Below, piece by piece: positions 1 through 6,650 of a stretch of DNA of 10,722 bases. Position numbers and translations under genes: made by a program. The notes below the pieces were generated by a model. That model was not told the DNA's origin, made no database searches, and saw only the letters and a list, made by a program, of their open reading frames with translations. The DNA lies in contig JBEKNT010000228.1 in assembly GCA_049522565.1 (NCBI GenBank), positions 1 through 10,722 on the forward strand. Reading direction: 5' to 3'. Origin of the DNA: JASHVB01 sp049522565 (GTDB taxonomy: Bacteria > Pseudomonadota > Alphaproteobacteria > Acetobacterales > Acetobacteraceae). How positions within the stretch are numbered: position 1 is the first letter of the stretch; every line of letters starts with the position of its first letter.

Positions 1-2
1 AC

Positions 3-185
3 TATCTTATCGGACATTGGTTTACTGCAAATCCAACTACGAAGATCACCATAGTCGGTGCTCCGGGAACGGGTGCTGATGGAAATGCGTTCTGCTGCGC
101 CCATAAGGAGGAAGTGGGTCTGCGGATTTTCTACGATGGTTCCGGCGTTGAGGAAGCTCTGCGAAATTGCTGGCCTCCACTCTGA
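3..185 (+). CDS. Possible 3' end of an unrecognised gene (5' end outside the window)
   Basis: An uninterrupted reading frame enters from the left edge and ends at a TGA at 183-185, giving about 60 residues with a protein-like composition (an ITIVGAPGTGADGNAF stretch, then EEVGLRIFYDGSGVEEALRNCW). I do not recognise a family. GxPGTGAD resembles a glycine-rich loop, but it lacks the GKT/GKS of a P-loop, so I assign no nucleotide binding. Codon third positions are mixed rather than G/C-dominated as in every gene from 546 onward, which suggests foreign or decaying DNA. The frame is short enough to be open by chance. The upstream sequence would decide whether this is a real gene end. Confidence 0.33.
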   Translation, partial: YLIGHWFTANPTTKITIVGAPGTGADGNAFCCAHKEEVGLRIFYDGSGVEEALRNCWPPL

Positions 186-545
186 CGCTTACATCTGGGA
201 TGGACTGGTGGCAGAAACCGAACGTACCCTGCCCCGTTCACAAAACCCTCTCGCTGACCGTTGCCCGTAGTCGGCCTCCGACCGTTGTTTCCAGCTTAGC
301 ACCGACCGTATCCAAAACCATCTGTTTTCGGGTACGCCTTTCCCTACGGATCGTGGGGTTCGGCCTGGTCGGCGTGCAATGCATGAATATGTCCGCTTTC
401 GAGAAGACTCGCATCTTGATGGGATGGCGGGCATGGACGCTGACCCGACTGGCAGCATCTGGCCGAGTACGGCCGTTCCGATCACCGCTATTCTACGCCA
501 CGTCGCTCAGCTAACATGTGTGCGTGCGAGGGGGGAAAACCTGAC
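186..545. other. Region without a convincing gene, less GC-rich than the rest
   Basis: This stretch lies between the possible gene end at 185 and the VOC gene. All frames on both strands are short, lack family motifs and have unbiased third positions. A short plus-strand frame at 379-549 would overlap the next start codon in an ATGA arrangement, but its product (beginning MHEYVRFREDSHLDG) matches nothing I know. I see no tRNA, terminal inverted repeat or other clear structure. It may be decayed accessory DNA. Confidence 0.4.
528..535 (+). promoter_or_regulatory. Ribosome binding site fixing the VOC gene start
   Basis: A purine run GAGGGGGG lies about ten bases before the ATG at 546. It supports that codon over the in-frame ATG at 516, which would place this sequence inside the coding region. 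Confidence 0.55.
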
Positions 546-1106
546 ATGATCAACCTGAGCGGTATCGGCCACGTTCTGTTGCGGGTCACCGACGAGGAAG
601 CCTCAAAGCGGTTCTACCGCGACGTGCTGGGGTTTCGCATCGCGGAGCAAGACCCGGAGCATGGCGGCGTGTTCATGACTCTGGGCGACGGCTTTCATAC
701 GATCGACGTTATGCAGCATCCGGCACCGCAGGATGCGCCAAGGCCGCAGCGCGGACAGCTCGGGCTCGGGCACATCGCGTTCAAGGTTGCCAGCTACGCG
801 GCATTGCGCGAAGCCTACGCCCACCTGCTTGAAAACGGCGTCGAAATCCAGCGTGCCGCGGACCATGTCTGCCAGCGCAGCATCTATTTCGCCGATCCTG
901 ACGGCAATGGCCTGGAGATCTATTATGAGATGCCGCGGGCGCTGGAGCTGTTTCCGAACGGCCGCGGCGACGAGGACGAAGTGCTGCCGCTGAGCAGTGC
1001 AGCCGACCCGCTACCTCGGTGGCTCGTCGAGGAATGGCCCGGCCCCGCCGCGATGGCCAAGGTCGAACGCCTGCGCCGCCAGGCGGCACAAGCGGCCATC
1101 GATTGA
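546..1106 (+). CDS. VOC family protein (glyoxalase / extradiol dioxygenase fold)
   Basis: This encodes 186 residues with one vicinal-oxygen-chelate domain at about 4-130. The visible fold signatures are the first strand with GHVLLRV (His9), a helix ending FYRDVLGF, a second module starting LGHIAFKV (His76) and the end motif YFADPDGNGLEIYYE (Glu124). His9, His76 and Glu124 are in the right places for the His-His-Glu metal triad of this superfamily, so a divalent-metal enzyme is likely. Members include glyoxalases, ring-cleaving dioxygenases and antibiotic-resistance proteins, and the substrate cannot be read from sequence. About 55 residues follow the domain (RWLVEEWPGPAAMAKVERLRRQ), more than in minimal single-domain members. 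The start at 546 is chosen because it begins directly before the first strand and has a good ribosome binding site. Neighbours give no pathway clue. Confidence 0.85.
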   Translation: MINLSGIGHVLLRVTDEEASKRFYRDVLGFRIAEQDPEHGGVFMTLGDGFHTIDVMQHPAPQDAPRPQRGQLGLGHIAFKVASYAALREAYAHLLENGVEIQRAADHVCQRSIYFADPDGNGLEIYYEMPRALELFPNGRGDEDEVLPLSSAADPLPRWLVEEWPGPAAMAKVERLRRQAAQAAID

Positions 1107-1160
1107 CCCTGCCGGCCCAACGCCTCGAGCGTGGCGAACAGCGCTTGGCCGTGGTCGGGC

Positions 1161-1418
1161 ATGTTCTGGCACCGGTTGTTCGACGCGATCCGCCTGTATC
1201 GCGGCAGTCTTGGCAGCCTCGTGCTGGAAGTGAAACGGCGCGCGCAGCGGTTCGACAAGGAAGCATGGAAGCATCCGGGGCTGGAATTGCCGGAAGAGAC
1301 CCGCGACGGCATCCGCCGCGTGCTGGGCTTCTTCATCGGCGAGACTCCCGTCGATCCGTTCGCCGTGGTGGCAGCACCGGGGGCGCTGGTTGTCGCCGCC
1401 GCGACCGGGCCGCCCTGA
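1161..1418 (+). CDS. Small conserved-looking hypothetical protein
   Basis: This encodes 85 residues from the ATG at 1161. A GTG at 1131 would add ten residues, and neither start has a strong ribosome binding site. The product starts MFWHRLFDAIRLYRG, has a basic and aromatic middle (VKRRAQRFDKEAWKHPG), then PEETRDGIRRVLGFFIGETPVDPFAVV, and ends in an Ala/Val/Gly-rich tail. Third positions are strongly G/C, as in the surrounding genuine genes, which is the main reason to accept it over the antisense frames. I recognise no domain. The tail is hydrophobic but short, so membrane association is only a possibility. It lies 54 bases after the VOC stop on the same strand and may be co-transcribed with it. 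A hairpin follows 33 bases after its stop. Confidence 0.55.
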   Translation: MFWHRLFDAIRLYRGSLGSLVLEVKRRAQRFDKEAWKHPGLELPEETRDGIRRVLGFFIGETPVDPFAVVAAPGALVVAAATGPP

Positions 1419-1451
1419 ACGCTGCGTGCCGGCTGTTCGAGGCTGACGCAA

Positions 1452-1476
1452 CGGGGCCAGAGCATGGCTGGCCCCG
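1452..1476 (+). terminator. Hairpin after the small gene, possible terminator
   Basis: CGGGGCCAG at 1452-1460 pairs perfectly with CTGGCCCCG at 1468-1476 around a seven-base loop. The stem is GC-rich and sits 33 bases after the stop at 1418, as expected for a transcription terminator. No clean T-run follows (CTGTTCCGATTCGTT), so intrinsic termination may be weak. Confidence 0.4.
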
Positions 1477-1547
1477 CTGTTCCGATTCGTTGAGCTGGAC
1501 GCTCGCGGGCGGGACGGAAGGATGGGGGTGCGTGCCGGCCCGATCAC

Positions 1548-1602
1548 CCTCACCCTCGGTGCTTCGCACCTCGACCTCTCCCGCGCGCAGCGCGGGAGAG
1601 GT
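1548..1602 (+). repeat. Dispersed REP-like hairpin repeat, copy 1
   Basis: The copy begins CCTCACCC and has two parts. A small variable hairpin (GGTGC-TTC-GCACC, 1558-1570) is followed by a strong conserved one, in which the 13-base arm at 1574-1586 (ACCTCTCCCGCGC) pairs with 1590-1602 around the loop GCA. The same head sequence and conserved hairpin recur at 7176-7227 and, inverted, at 7034-7102. The repeat lies between the small gene and the hemN promoter. Its strong hairpin could block transcription from upstream. Such extragenic palindromes are common in high-GC Proteobacteria. Confidence 0.8.
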
Positions 1603-1700
1603 TATCCGGCAGCCGGCCCGATCCGCGCGGTGCCAGCGCCGCGCCGCCGGCGATACCCGGCCCGCCGCCGTCCGCAGCCCCGTCGCGTCCGCCACACACA

Positions 1701-1714
1701 TTGACCCAGATCAA
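1701..1714 (+). promoter_or_regulatory. FNR/FixK-type binding site upstream of hemN
   Basis: TTGACCCAGATCAA matches the FNR consensus TTGAT-N4-ATCAA at nine of ten defined positions and the wider FNR/FixK/Anr core TTGA-N6-TCAA fully. It is the only such site I noticed, and it stands directly in front of the oxygen-independent coproporphyrinogen oxidase gene, a classic target of these low-oxygen regulators. Its centre (between 1707 and 1708) is 41.5 bases before the A of the ATG at 1749. That is the standard activator distance to a transcription start. GGTAAT at 1734-1739 is a possible -10 element, slightly upstream of the ideal place. Confidence 0.75.
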
Positions 1715-1748
1715 GGCGGACCCGGCGCTCGCCGGTAATCCTGCCGGC

Positions 1749-3101
1749 ATGAACGTTCCCGACCTGATCGCCAAATACGACCGGCGCGTGCCGCGCTACA
1801 CGTCGTATCCCACCGCCCCGCATTTTTCCCCCGCCGTCACCGCGGCCGATTACGCCGGCTGGCTCGGCGCGCTGGAGGACGACGCGGCGCTGTCGCTCTA
1901 CCTGCACGTGCCGTTCTGCGCCTCGCTCTGCTGGTTCTGTGCCTGCCACACCAGCGTGGTGCACCGGCCGGAGCCGCTGGAGAGCTACGGCAAGACCCTG
2001 CTGACCGAAATCCGACTCGTCGCGGCGGCGATCGGCCGGCGCCTGAAGGTGCGGCACATCCATTGGGGCGGCGGCACGCCCAGCGCCCTGCCGCCGGCGC
2101 TGATGCGCGACGTCATGCAAAGCCTGCGCGCGCATTTCGACGTCACGCCGGACGCCGAGGTCGCGGTCGAAGTCGATCCGCGCGAACTGTCCGACGCGTC
2201 GCTGGACGTGCTGGGGGAGATGGGCACGACGCGCGCCAGCCTCGGCGTGCAGGATTTCGACCCGCTTGTGCAGCAGGCGGTGAACCGCGTGCAGGACTTC
2301 GCGCTGACCGCCGCCTGCGCGGAGCGGCTGCGCGGCGTCGGCATCGGCTCGATCAACCTGGACCTGATCTATGGGCTGCCGCACCAGACGGAGCAAAGCG
2401 TCGCCGCCACGGTGGAACAGGCGCTGCGCATCGCGCCCGACCGCGTCGCGGTGTTCGGCTATGCGCATGTGCCGTGGATGAAGCGGCACCAGGCGCTGCT
2501 GCCGGAGGCCGCCTTGCCGAATGCCGCCGAACGCTTCGCGCAGCGCGAAACAGTGGAGGCGGTGATCACCGCCGCCGGCTACGCGGCGATCGGACTCGAC
2601 CACTTCGCCCGGCCGGACGACGCGTTGGCCACCGCCGCGGCCAACGCCCGGCTGAAACGCAACTTCCAGGGCTACACCACCGACGACGCCCCGGTGTTGC
2701 TGGGTCTCGGCGCGTCGTCGATCGGCTGCTTGCCGCAGGGCTATGTGCAGAACCTGCCGTCGATCCCGGCATGGCGCGACGCGGTGCGGGCGGAGCGCCT
2801 GCCGGTCGCGCGCGGCGTCGCGCTGACCGATGCGGACAAGTTGCGGCGCGAGGTGATCGAGACGTTGATGTGCCACAACGAGGTCGATCTGCGCGTCGTC
2901 GCGGCGCGGCACGGCGCGGACGTCGTCGGCCTGATGGATGCCGCGCCGGCGTTGCAGGACATGGCACATGACGGGCTGCTGCGCTGGGACGGCATGCATG
3001 TGGCGGTGACGCCGGCCGGCCGGCCGTTTGTGCGCGCCGTCGCCGCCGCCTTCGACACCTATCTGGTGGCCGGCGCCGCCCGCCACTCCGCCGCGGTGTA
3101 G
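1749..3101 (+). CDS. hemN: Oxygen-independent coproporphyrinogen III oxidase (radical SAM)
   Basis: This encodes 450 residues, close to the 457 of E. coli HemN. The enzyme decarboxylates two propionate side chains of coproporphyrinogen III to give protoporphyrinogen IX in heme (and possibly bacteriochlorophyll) synthesis without O2, in the cytoplasm. The radical-SAM cluster motif is complete in its HemN form, CASLCWFCAC, with Cys57, Cys61, Cys64 and the extra Cys66. It is preceded by SLYLHVPF, which holds the conserved Tyr and His. GGGTPS lies at 107-112, EVDPREL starts near 141, and GVQDFDPLVQQAVNRVQ and NFQGYTT also match HemN proper rather than HemW. The ATG at 1749 gives the family N-terminus (KYDRRVPRYTSYPTAP). 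The upstream in-frame TTG at 1701 is the first codon of an FNR-type box. There is no clear ribosome binding site, so a leaderless mRNA is possible. It is the first gene of an apparent three-gene operon. Confidence 0.95.
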   Translation: MNVPDLIAKYDRRVPRYTSYPTAPHFSPAVTAADYAGWLGALEDDAALSLYLHVPFCASLCWFCACHTSVVHRPEPLESYGKTLLTEIRLVAAAIGRRLKVRHIHWGGGTPSALPPALMRDVMQSLRAHFDVTPDAEVAVEVDPRELSDASLDVLGEMGTTRASLGVQDFDPLVQQAVNRVQDFALTAACAERLRGVGIGSINLDLIYGLPHQTEQSVAATVEQALRIAPDRVAVFGYAHVPWMKRHQALLPEAALPNAAERFAQRETVEAVITAAGYAAIGLDHFARPDDALATAAANARLKRNFQGYTTDDAPVLLGLGASSIGCLPQGYVQNLPSIPAWRDAVRAERLPVARGVALTDADKLRREVIETLMCHNEVDLRVVAARHGADVVGLMDAAPALQDMAHDGLLRWDGMHVAVTPAGRPFVRAVAAAFDTYLVAGAARHSAAV

Positions 3102-3110
3102 GGGGCGACG

Positions 3111-3800
3111 ATGCCACCGGTCGTGATGGTTCCCGCGGGCGCCCCGCCGAGCGTCCCGGTGATCGCGCCCGTCGCCGACACTCTGATCGATTACCGGCGC
3201 TTCGCCGCCACCCGGCTGGAACGCGACCCGTTCGACTACCTCGTGGTGCCGGGCTTCGTGCCACCGCCGGTTGCCCTCGCCGCGGCCGAGACGTTTCCGG
3301 GCCCGGATCTGCCGGGTGTGCTTCCCGCGCCTGCCGCGTCGCCGAACAACGCCTTCGGCCGGTTGCTGACGGCGCTGCGGGGGGAACAACTGACCGGCGC
3401 ATTCGCCGAGAAGTTCGGCCGGGCGCTGTCCACCGACCGGCTGATGGTGACGCTGCGGGCGCGGACGCGGCCGGTGGACGGGCGCATCCACAACGACAGC
3501 GCGACCAAGGTGATCACCGCGCTGATCTACCTGAATGGCGCCTGGTCCGACGCGGGCGGACGGCTGCGCCTGCTGCGCGGTCCGAGTGACATCGACGATA
3601 TGATCGCCGAGGTGCCGCCGCTCGCGGGGACGCTGATCGCCTTCGCCCGGTCCGACAACTCGTGGCATGGCCACAAGCCGTATGAGGGCGCGCGCCGCGC
3701 CATCATGCTGAACTGGATGACGGACGCCGCCACGGCGCGCCGCGAATGGCGCCGGCATGCGTTGTCCGCCGGGGTCAAGCGCCTGTTCGGCGCCGGGTGA
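3111..3800 (+). CDS. 2-oxoglutarate/Fe(II)-dependent oxygenase-like protein, first of a pair
   Basis: This encodes 229 residues and starts nine bases after hemN with a good ribosome binding site (AGGGGGCG). The C-terminal half carries the facial triad of the double-stranded beta-helix dioxygenases. HND at 127-129 sits in IHNDSATKVITALIYLN, the distal His is in NSWHGHKP (His186, less likely His188), and RRAIMLNW supplies Arg195/Arg196 for the 2-oxoglutarate carboxylate. The N-terminal half (FDYLVVPGFVPPPVALAAAETFP) matches the entry region of prolyl-hydroxylase-like members. The reaction would be hydroxylation or another oxidation with O2, Fe(II) and 2-oxoglutarate. The substrate is unknown and could be a protein residue, amino acid or small molecule. 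It has no signal peptide, so it is probably cytoplasmic. Its neighbour is a same-length relative, and both are probably transcribed with hemN. Confidence 0.8.
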   Translation: MPPVVMVPAGAPPSVPVIAPVADTLIDYRRFAATRLERDPFDYLVVPGFVPPPVALAAAETFPGPDLPGVLPAPAASPNNAFGRLLTALRGEQLTGAFAEKFGRALSTDRLMVTLRARTRPVDGRIHNDSATKVITALIYLNGAWSDAGGRLRLLRGPSDIDDMIAEVPPLAGTLIAFARSDNSWHGHKPYEGARRAIMLNWMTDAATARREWRRHALSAGVKRLFGAG

Positions 3801-3813
3801 GGGGGAAACGTCG

Positions 3814-4503
3814 ATGGACATGCCGGTGCTGATGCTCGACCCGGTGGGAAGCCCGGCGGGCAGCCACTTGCGCCATGCCATGCTGGCCGCGCGGCGGGCG
3901 GACTGGCCGTTTCGCCACTGGTGCCTGCGCGAAGTGCTGCCGGCGGGGCTATGTGCATCGCTGGCGGCGTTGCCGTTCACGCCGCCTGCGATCGGCGACA
4001 CGCTGGGCAAGCGCGAGACGCATAATGCATCGCGGCTGTTCGTCTCGCCGGCCAATCGCCGGCGGTTTGGCGCGTGCGCGGCGCTGGCCGAGGCGTTCCA
4101 GGACGAAGCGACCACCGCGCTGCTGGAGGACATGTGCGAGGTGGACCTTGGGGGCAGCTTCCTGCGCATCGAATGCTGCCTGGATACCGATGGGTTCTGG
4201 CTGGAGCCCCACACCGACATCGGCGCCAAGCTGTTCACCATGCTGGTGTACCTGTCGGACCATCCGGAGGCTGAAACTTGGGGCACCGACATCATGGACG
4301 CATCGGGTGCCGTGCTGCGCCGTGCGTCGGGCGCGTTCAATGCCGGACTGATCTTCGTCCCCGGGCCGGACACCTGGCACGGCTTCGCCCGGCGGCCGGT
4401 GCGCGGCGTGCGCCGGTCGCTGATCGTGAATTACGTGAAGCCGGAATGGCGGTCGCGGCACGAGTTGGCGTTTCCGGAGACGGCTGTGCAGCCGCCGCTA
4501 TAG
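3814..4503 (+). CDS. 2-oxoglutarate/Fe(II)-dependent oxygenase-like protein, second of a pair
   Basis: This encodes 229 residues, the same length as the preceding gene, and starts 13 bases after it with GAGGGGGAA as ribosome binding site. That site decides for the ATG at 3814 over one at 3757 inside the upstream gene. Triad residues are His133 and Asp135 in EPHTDIGAKLFTMLVYLSD and His189 in DTWHGF, with RRSLIVNY (Arg200/Arg201) for 2-oxoglutarate. Between them TWGTDIMDASG and a FVPGPDTWHG turn are typical of this oxygenase group. The N-terminal pattern PFRHWCLREVLPAGLCASLAALPF parallels PFDYLVVPGFVPPPVALAAAETFP of the first protein, so the two look like divergent tandem duplicates. The substrate is unknown. 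It ends the operon; a hairpin lies 34 bases further on. Confidence 0.82.
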   Translation: MDMPVLMLDPVGSPAGSHLRHAMLAARRADWPFRHWCLREVLPAGLCASLAALPFTPPAIGDTLGKRETHNASRLFVSPANRRRFGACAALAEAFQDEATTALLEDMCEVDLGGSFLRIECCLDTDGFWLEPHTDIGAKLFTMLVYLSDHPEAETWGTDIMDASGAVLRRASGAFNAGLIFVPGPDTWHGFARRPVRGVRRSLIVNYVKPEWRSRHELAFPETAVQPPL

Positions 4504-4537
4504 CAACGACATGGGCGGGCGGGATGTTTCGTAAATT

Positions 4538-4557
4538 CGGCGGCACACGGGCCGCCG
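4538..4557 (+). terminator. Hairpin after the hemN-oxygenase operon, possible bidirectional terminator
   Basis: CGGCGGC at 4538-4544 pairs perfectly with GCCGCCG at 4551-4557 around a six-base loop, 34 bases after the second oxygenase stop. Read on the minus strand, the stem is followed by AATTTACG, so it could also catch transcripts leaving ndvA. There is no long T-run in either direction. Confidence 0.35.
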
Positions 4558-4690
4558 ACGCATGGATTTGTCCCAGCACGATAGGATCGGCAGACAGACG
4601 CGGCATCGGGGCCTCAGCGAATCGAAGGACGAACAGGCGATTCGCCATGCCACCCCGGGATACGCTTGACTCCCCCCAACCCGATATCCG

Positions 4691-4716
4691 GGAGGCAATT
4701 CTCCTATTCTGCCTCC
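4691..4716 (-). terminator. Weak hairpin downstream of ndvA
   Basis: GGAGGCA (4691-4697) pairs with TGCCTCC (4710-4716) around a 12-base loop, 60 bases past the ndvA stop. It is in a suitable place to end minus-strand transcription, but the stem is short and no T-run follows. The rest of the 272-base convergent gap (4504-4775) shows nothing else I can support. Confidence 0.25.
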
Positions 4717-4775
4717 GACCGTGGCGTTCCGGACTCACCCCCCAGCCATGGAGTCGCCACGTTCGGCGTGCGGCA

Positions 4776-6548
4776 CTAGTCCGCCGCCAGAAGCTCCGGG
4801 CGCGGCGAGAGCTGGCTTTCCACCAGGGCGGCGAAGCGGCCGTTGCGGGCCAGCAGCTCCTGGTACTTGCCGCGCTCGACGATCTGGCCGCCCTCGAACA
4901 CCAGGATCTCGTCGGCATCGCGCACGGTGGACAGGCGGTGGGCGATGATGAACGTGGTCCGTCCGGCCATCAGCGTCTTCAGCGCCTTGCTCACCCGCGT
5001 CTCGGTCGCGGCGTCCAGCGCGCTGGTCGCCTCGTCCAGGATCAGGATCGGCGGGTCCTTCAACAGCGCGCGCGCGATCGCCAGGCGCTGCCGCTGGCCG
5101 CCCGACAGGGTGGCGCCGCGCTCGCCGATCATCGTGTCGTAGCCCTGCGGCTGGCGGACGATGAACTCGTGCGCATCGGCCATGCGGCAGGCGCGTTGCA
5201 GTTCCGCGTCGGTCGCCTCCGGGTTGCCGATCCGCAAATTGTCGCGGATCGAGCGGTTGAACAGCATGCTCTCCTGGAACACCACGCCGATCGAGCGGCG
5301 CAGGCTGTCCAGGGTCACGTGGCGCAGGTTCTGGCCGTCGATGATGATCTGGCCCTCGGACGGGTCCCACAGGCGCTGCAACAGCGCCATCGTCGTGGTC
5401 TTGCCGGCGCCGGTGTGGCCGACCAGCGCCACCGACATGCCGGGCCGCGCCGTGAAAGTGACCTCGCTCAGCACCGGGACGCCGCCCGGATAGGCGAAGG
5501 TGACGTTCTCGAACCGCACCTCGCCGCGCGGCACCCACAGCTTCCGCGCGTCGGCCGGCTCCGGCACCTGGCTCTGCGCATCCAGCACGGCGAAGTAGTC
5601 CTCGATCGCCGGCAGCTTGTAGAACAGCGAGGAGGCGAACGATCCGGCGGTTTCCAGCTTGCCGATCAGCAGCATGGCAAGGCCCATGAAGCTGACGATC
5701 TGCCCCAGGCTCGCCTGGCCGTGGATGTGCAGCCAGGTGCCCACCAGCACGATCGTAATGACCGCGACCGTGCTGGAGGCGCGGGTCATCACGTTGACCA
5801 GGGCCCACCAGTTCAGCACCGGAAACTGGTTGCGGATCAGCTCCCGGGCGATGTCGCCGAACATCCGCAACTCGGCCTGGAGCCGGGTGAAGGACTGCAC
5901 CACCATGACGTTGGACAGCGCGTCCTGCGCAGTGCCGGCAAGCGCGGAATTATGCCGCTCGACCCGGCGCTGGCCGGCCTCGGTCTTGCGCACCACCAAG
6001 GCGGTGACGGCCAGGAACAGGCAGACCAGCACGATCAGCACCAACGCCAGCCGCCAGTTCAGGAACAGGGTGAGCGGCAGCAGCACGGCCACGGACAGCA
6101 CGGTGGAAAGCTGGTCGCGGAAGAACACCAGCCAAGTGCCGAACAGCGCGTCGGTGCCGGTCAGCATGGTCTTGATCACCCGCCCGGAATGCGCCGCGCC
6201 GTGGAACGACAGCGGCAGGTTGAGCACGTGGCGGAAGTAGCGGCTCATCGCCGCGATGCGGTGGCGGTGCGCCAGGCGCTCGGTCTGCACCGAGACGAAG
6301 ATGTTGCTGCCGATGCCGATGATGCCCACAGCCGACCAGAGGCCGAGCAACAGCAGGCTCTGCTGCCAGAGCGCGGCGGCCGGGATGCGGTCGGAGCGGG
6401 CCAGCAGGCTGACGACCCGGCCAAACAGCACCGGATCGAGGAACTGCAACCCCGCAATCACCATGCTGGTGCCGGCCAGCAGCCCGGCGACGCGGATGTC
6501 GCGACCCAGGAACAGCAGGACGCGGCCGTAGGTACGAATGAAGCGCAT
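4776..6548 (-). CDS. ndvA: NdvA/ChvA-type glucan exporter, ABC permease fused to ATPase
   Basis: This encodes 590 residues, the usual length for NdvA/ChvA, with one permease domain of about six membrane segments (roughly 20-300) and one nucleotide-binding domain (about 343-570). A homodimer would form the full inner-membrane exporter. The ATPase motifs are complete: Walker A GHTGAGKT (377-384), Q-loop Gln425, signature LSGGQ (481-485), Walker B ILILD with Glu506, and H-loop His537. The assignment to NdvA rather than a generic lipid exporter rests on membrane-domain signatures remembered from rhizobial NdvA: FGTWLVFFRDQLSTV, QFPVLNWWAL and IGKLETAGSFA, plus GYDTMIGERG. NdvA/ChvA export cyclic beta-1,2-glucan to the periplasm. 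No glucan synthase (ndvB/chvB) is in the window, so the substrate is inferred. The start is supported by GGGGAG at 6554-6559. The DUF2934 gene lies 102 bases upstream on the same strand. Confidence 0.85.
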   Translation of the reverse strand: MRFIRTYGRVLLFLGRDIRVAGLLAGTSMVIAGLQFLDPVLFGRVVSLLARSDRIPAAALWQQSLLLLGLWSAVGIIGIGSNIFVSVQTERLAHRHRIAAMSRYFRHVLNLPLSFHGAAHSGRVIKTMLTGTDALFGTWLVFFRDQLSTVLSVAVLLPLTLFLNWRLALVLIVLVCLFLAVTALVVRKTEAGQRRVERHNSALAGTAQDALSNVMVVQSFTRLQAELRMFGDIARELIRNQFPVLNWWALVNVMTRASSTVAVITIVLVGTWLHIHGQASLGQIVSFMGLAMLLIGKLETAGSFASSLFYKLPAIEDYFAVLDAQSQVPEPADARKLWVPRGEVRFENVTFAYPGGVPVLSEVTFTARPGMSVALVGHTGAGKTTTMALLQRLWDPSEGQIIIDGQNLRHVTLDSLRRSIGVVFQESMLFNRSIRDNLRIGNPEATDAELQRACRMADAHEFIVRQPQGYDTMIGERGATLSGGQRQRLAIARALLKDPPILILDEATSALDAATETRVSKALKTLMAGRTTFIIAHRLSTVRDADEILVFEGGQIVERGKYQELLARNGRFAALVESQLSPRPELLAAD

Positions 6549-6650
6549 GCGATCTCCCCGGGAAGAGGTTGATCCTCTCTGCGGAGACGCAGCATCACCC
6601 GTACGTGTGGCAGCAACACGGCAGAAGCGAGGAGATGTGACGAAATCTTG

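Noticed and set aside
379..549. Short plus-strand frame with an ATGA overlap to the VOC start
   Set aside because: It has no recognisable product, no codon bias like the neighbours and no clear ribosome binding site. The four-base overlap alone can be chance.
1701..1748. Upstream TTG start for HemN adding 16 residues
   Set aside because: The TTG is the first three bases of an FNR-type box, it has no ribosome binding site, and the HemN family N-terminus begins at the ATG at 1749.
1602..4373. Very long minus-strand frame (over 900 codons)
   Set aside because: It lies antisense to hemN and both oxygenases. Its product is Arg/Gly/His-rich low-complexity sequence typical of the shadow frame of GC-rich genes.
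4666..4694. TTGACT (4666-4671) as a plus-strand promoter
   Set aside because: There is no suitable -10 at 16-18 bases and no plus-strand gene follows; the next gene is convergent.
4278..6572. Long plus-strand frame (over 760 codons)
   Set aside because: It is antisense to ndvA and overlaps the second oxygenase. It shows no family motif and is rich in Gln, His and Arg, as expected of a shadow frame.
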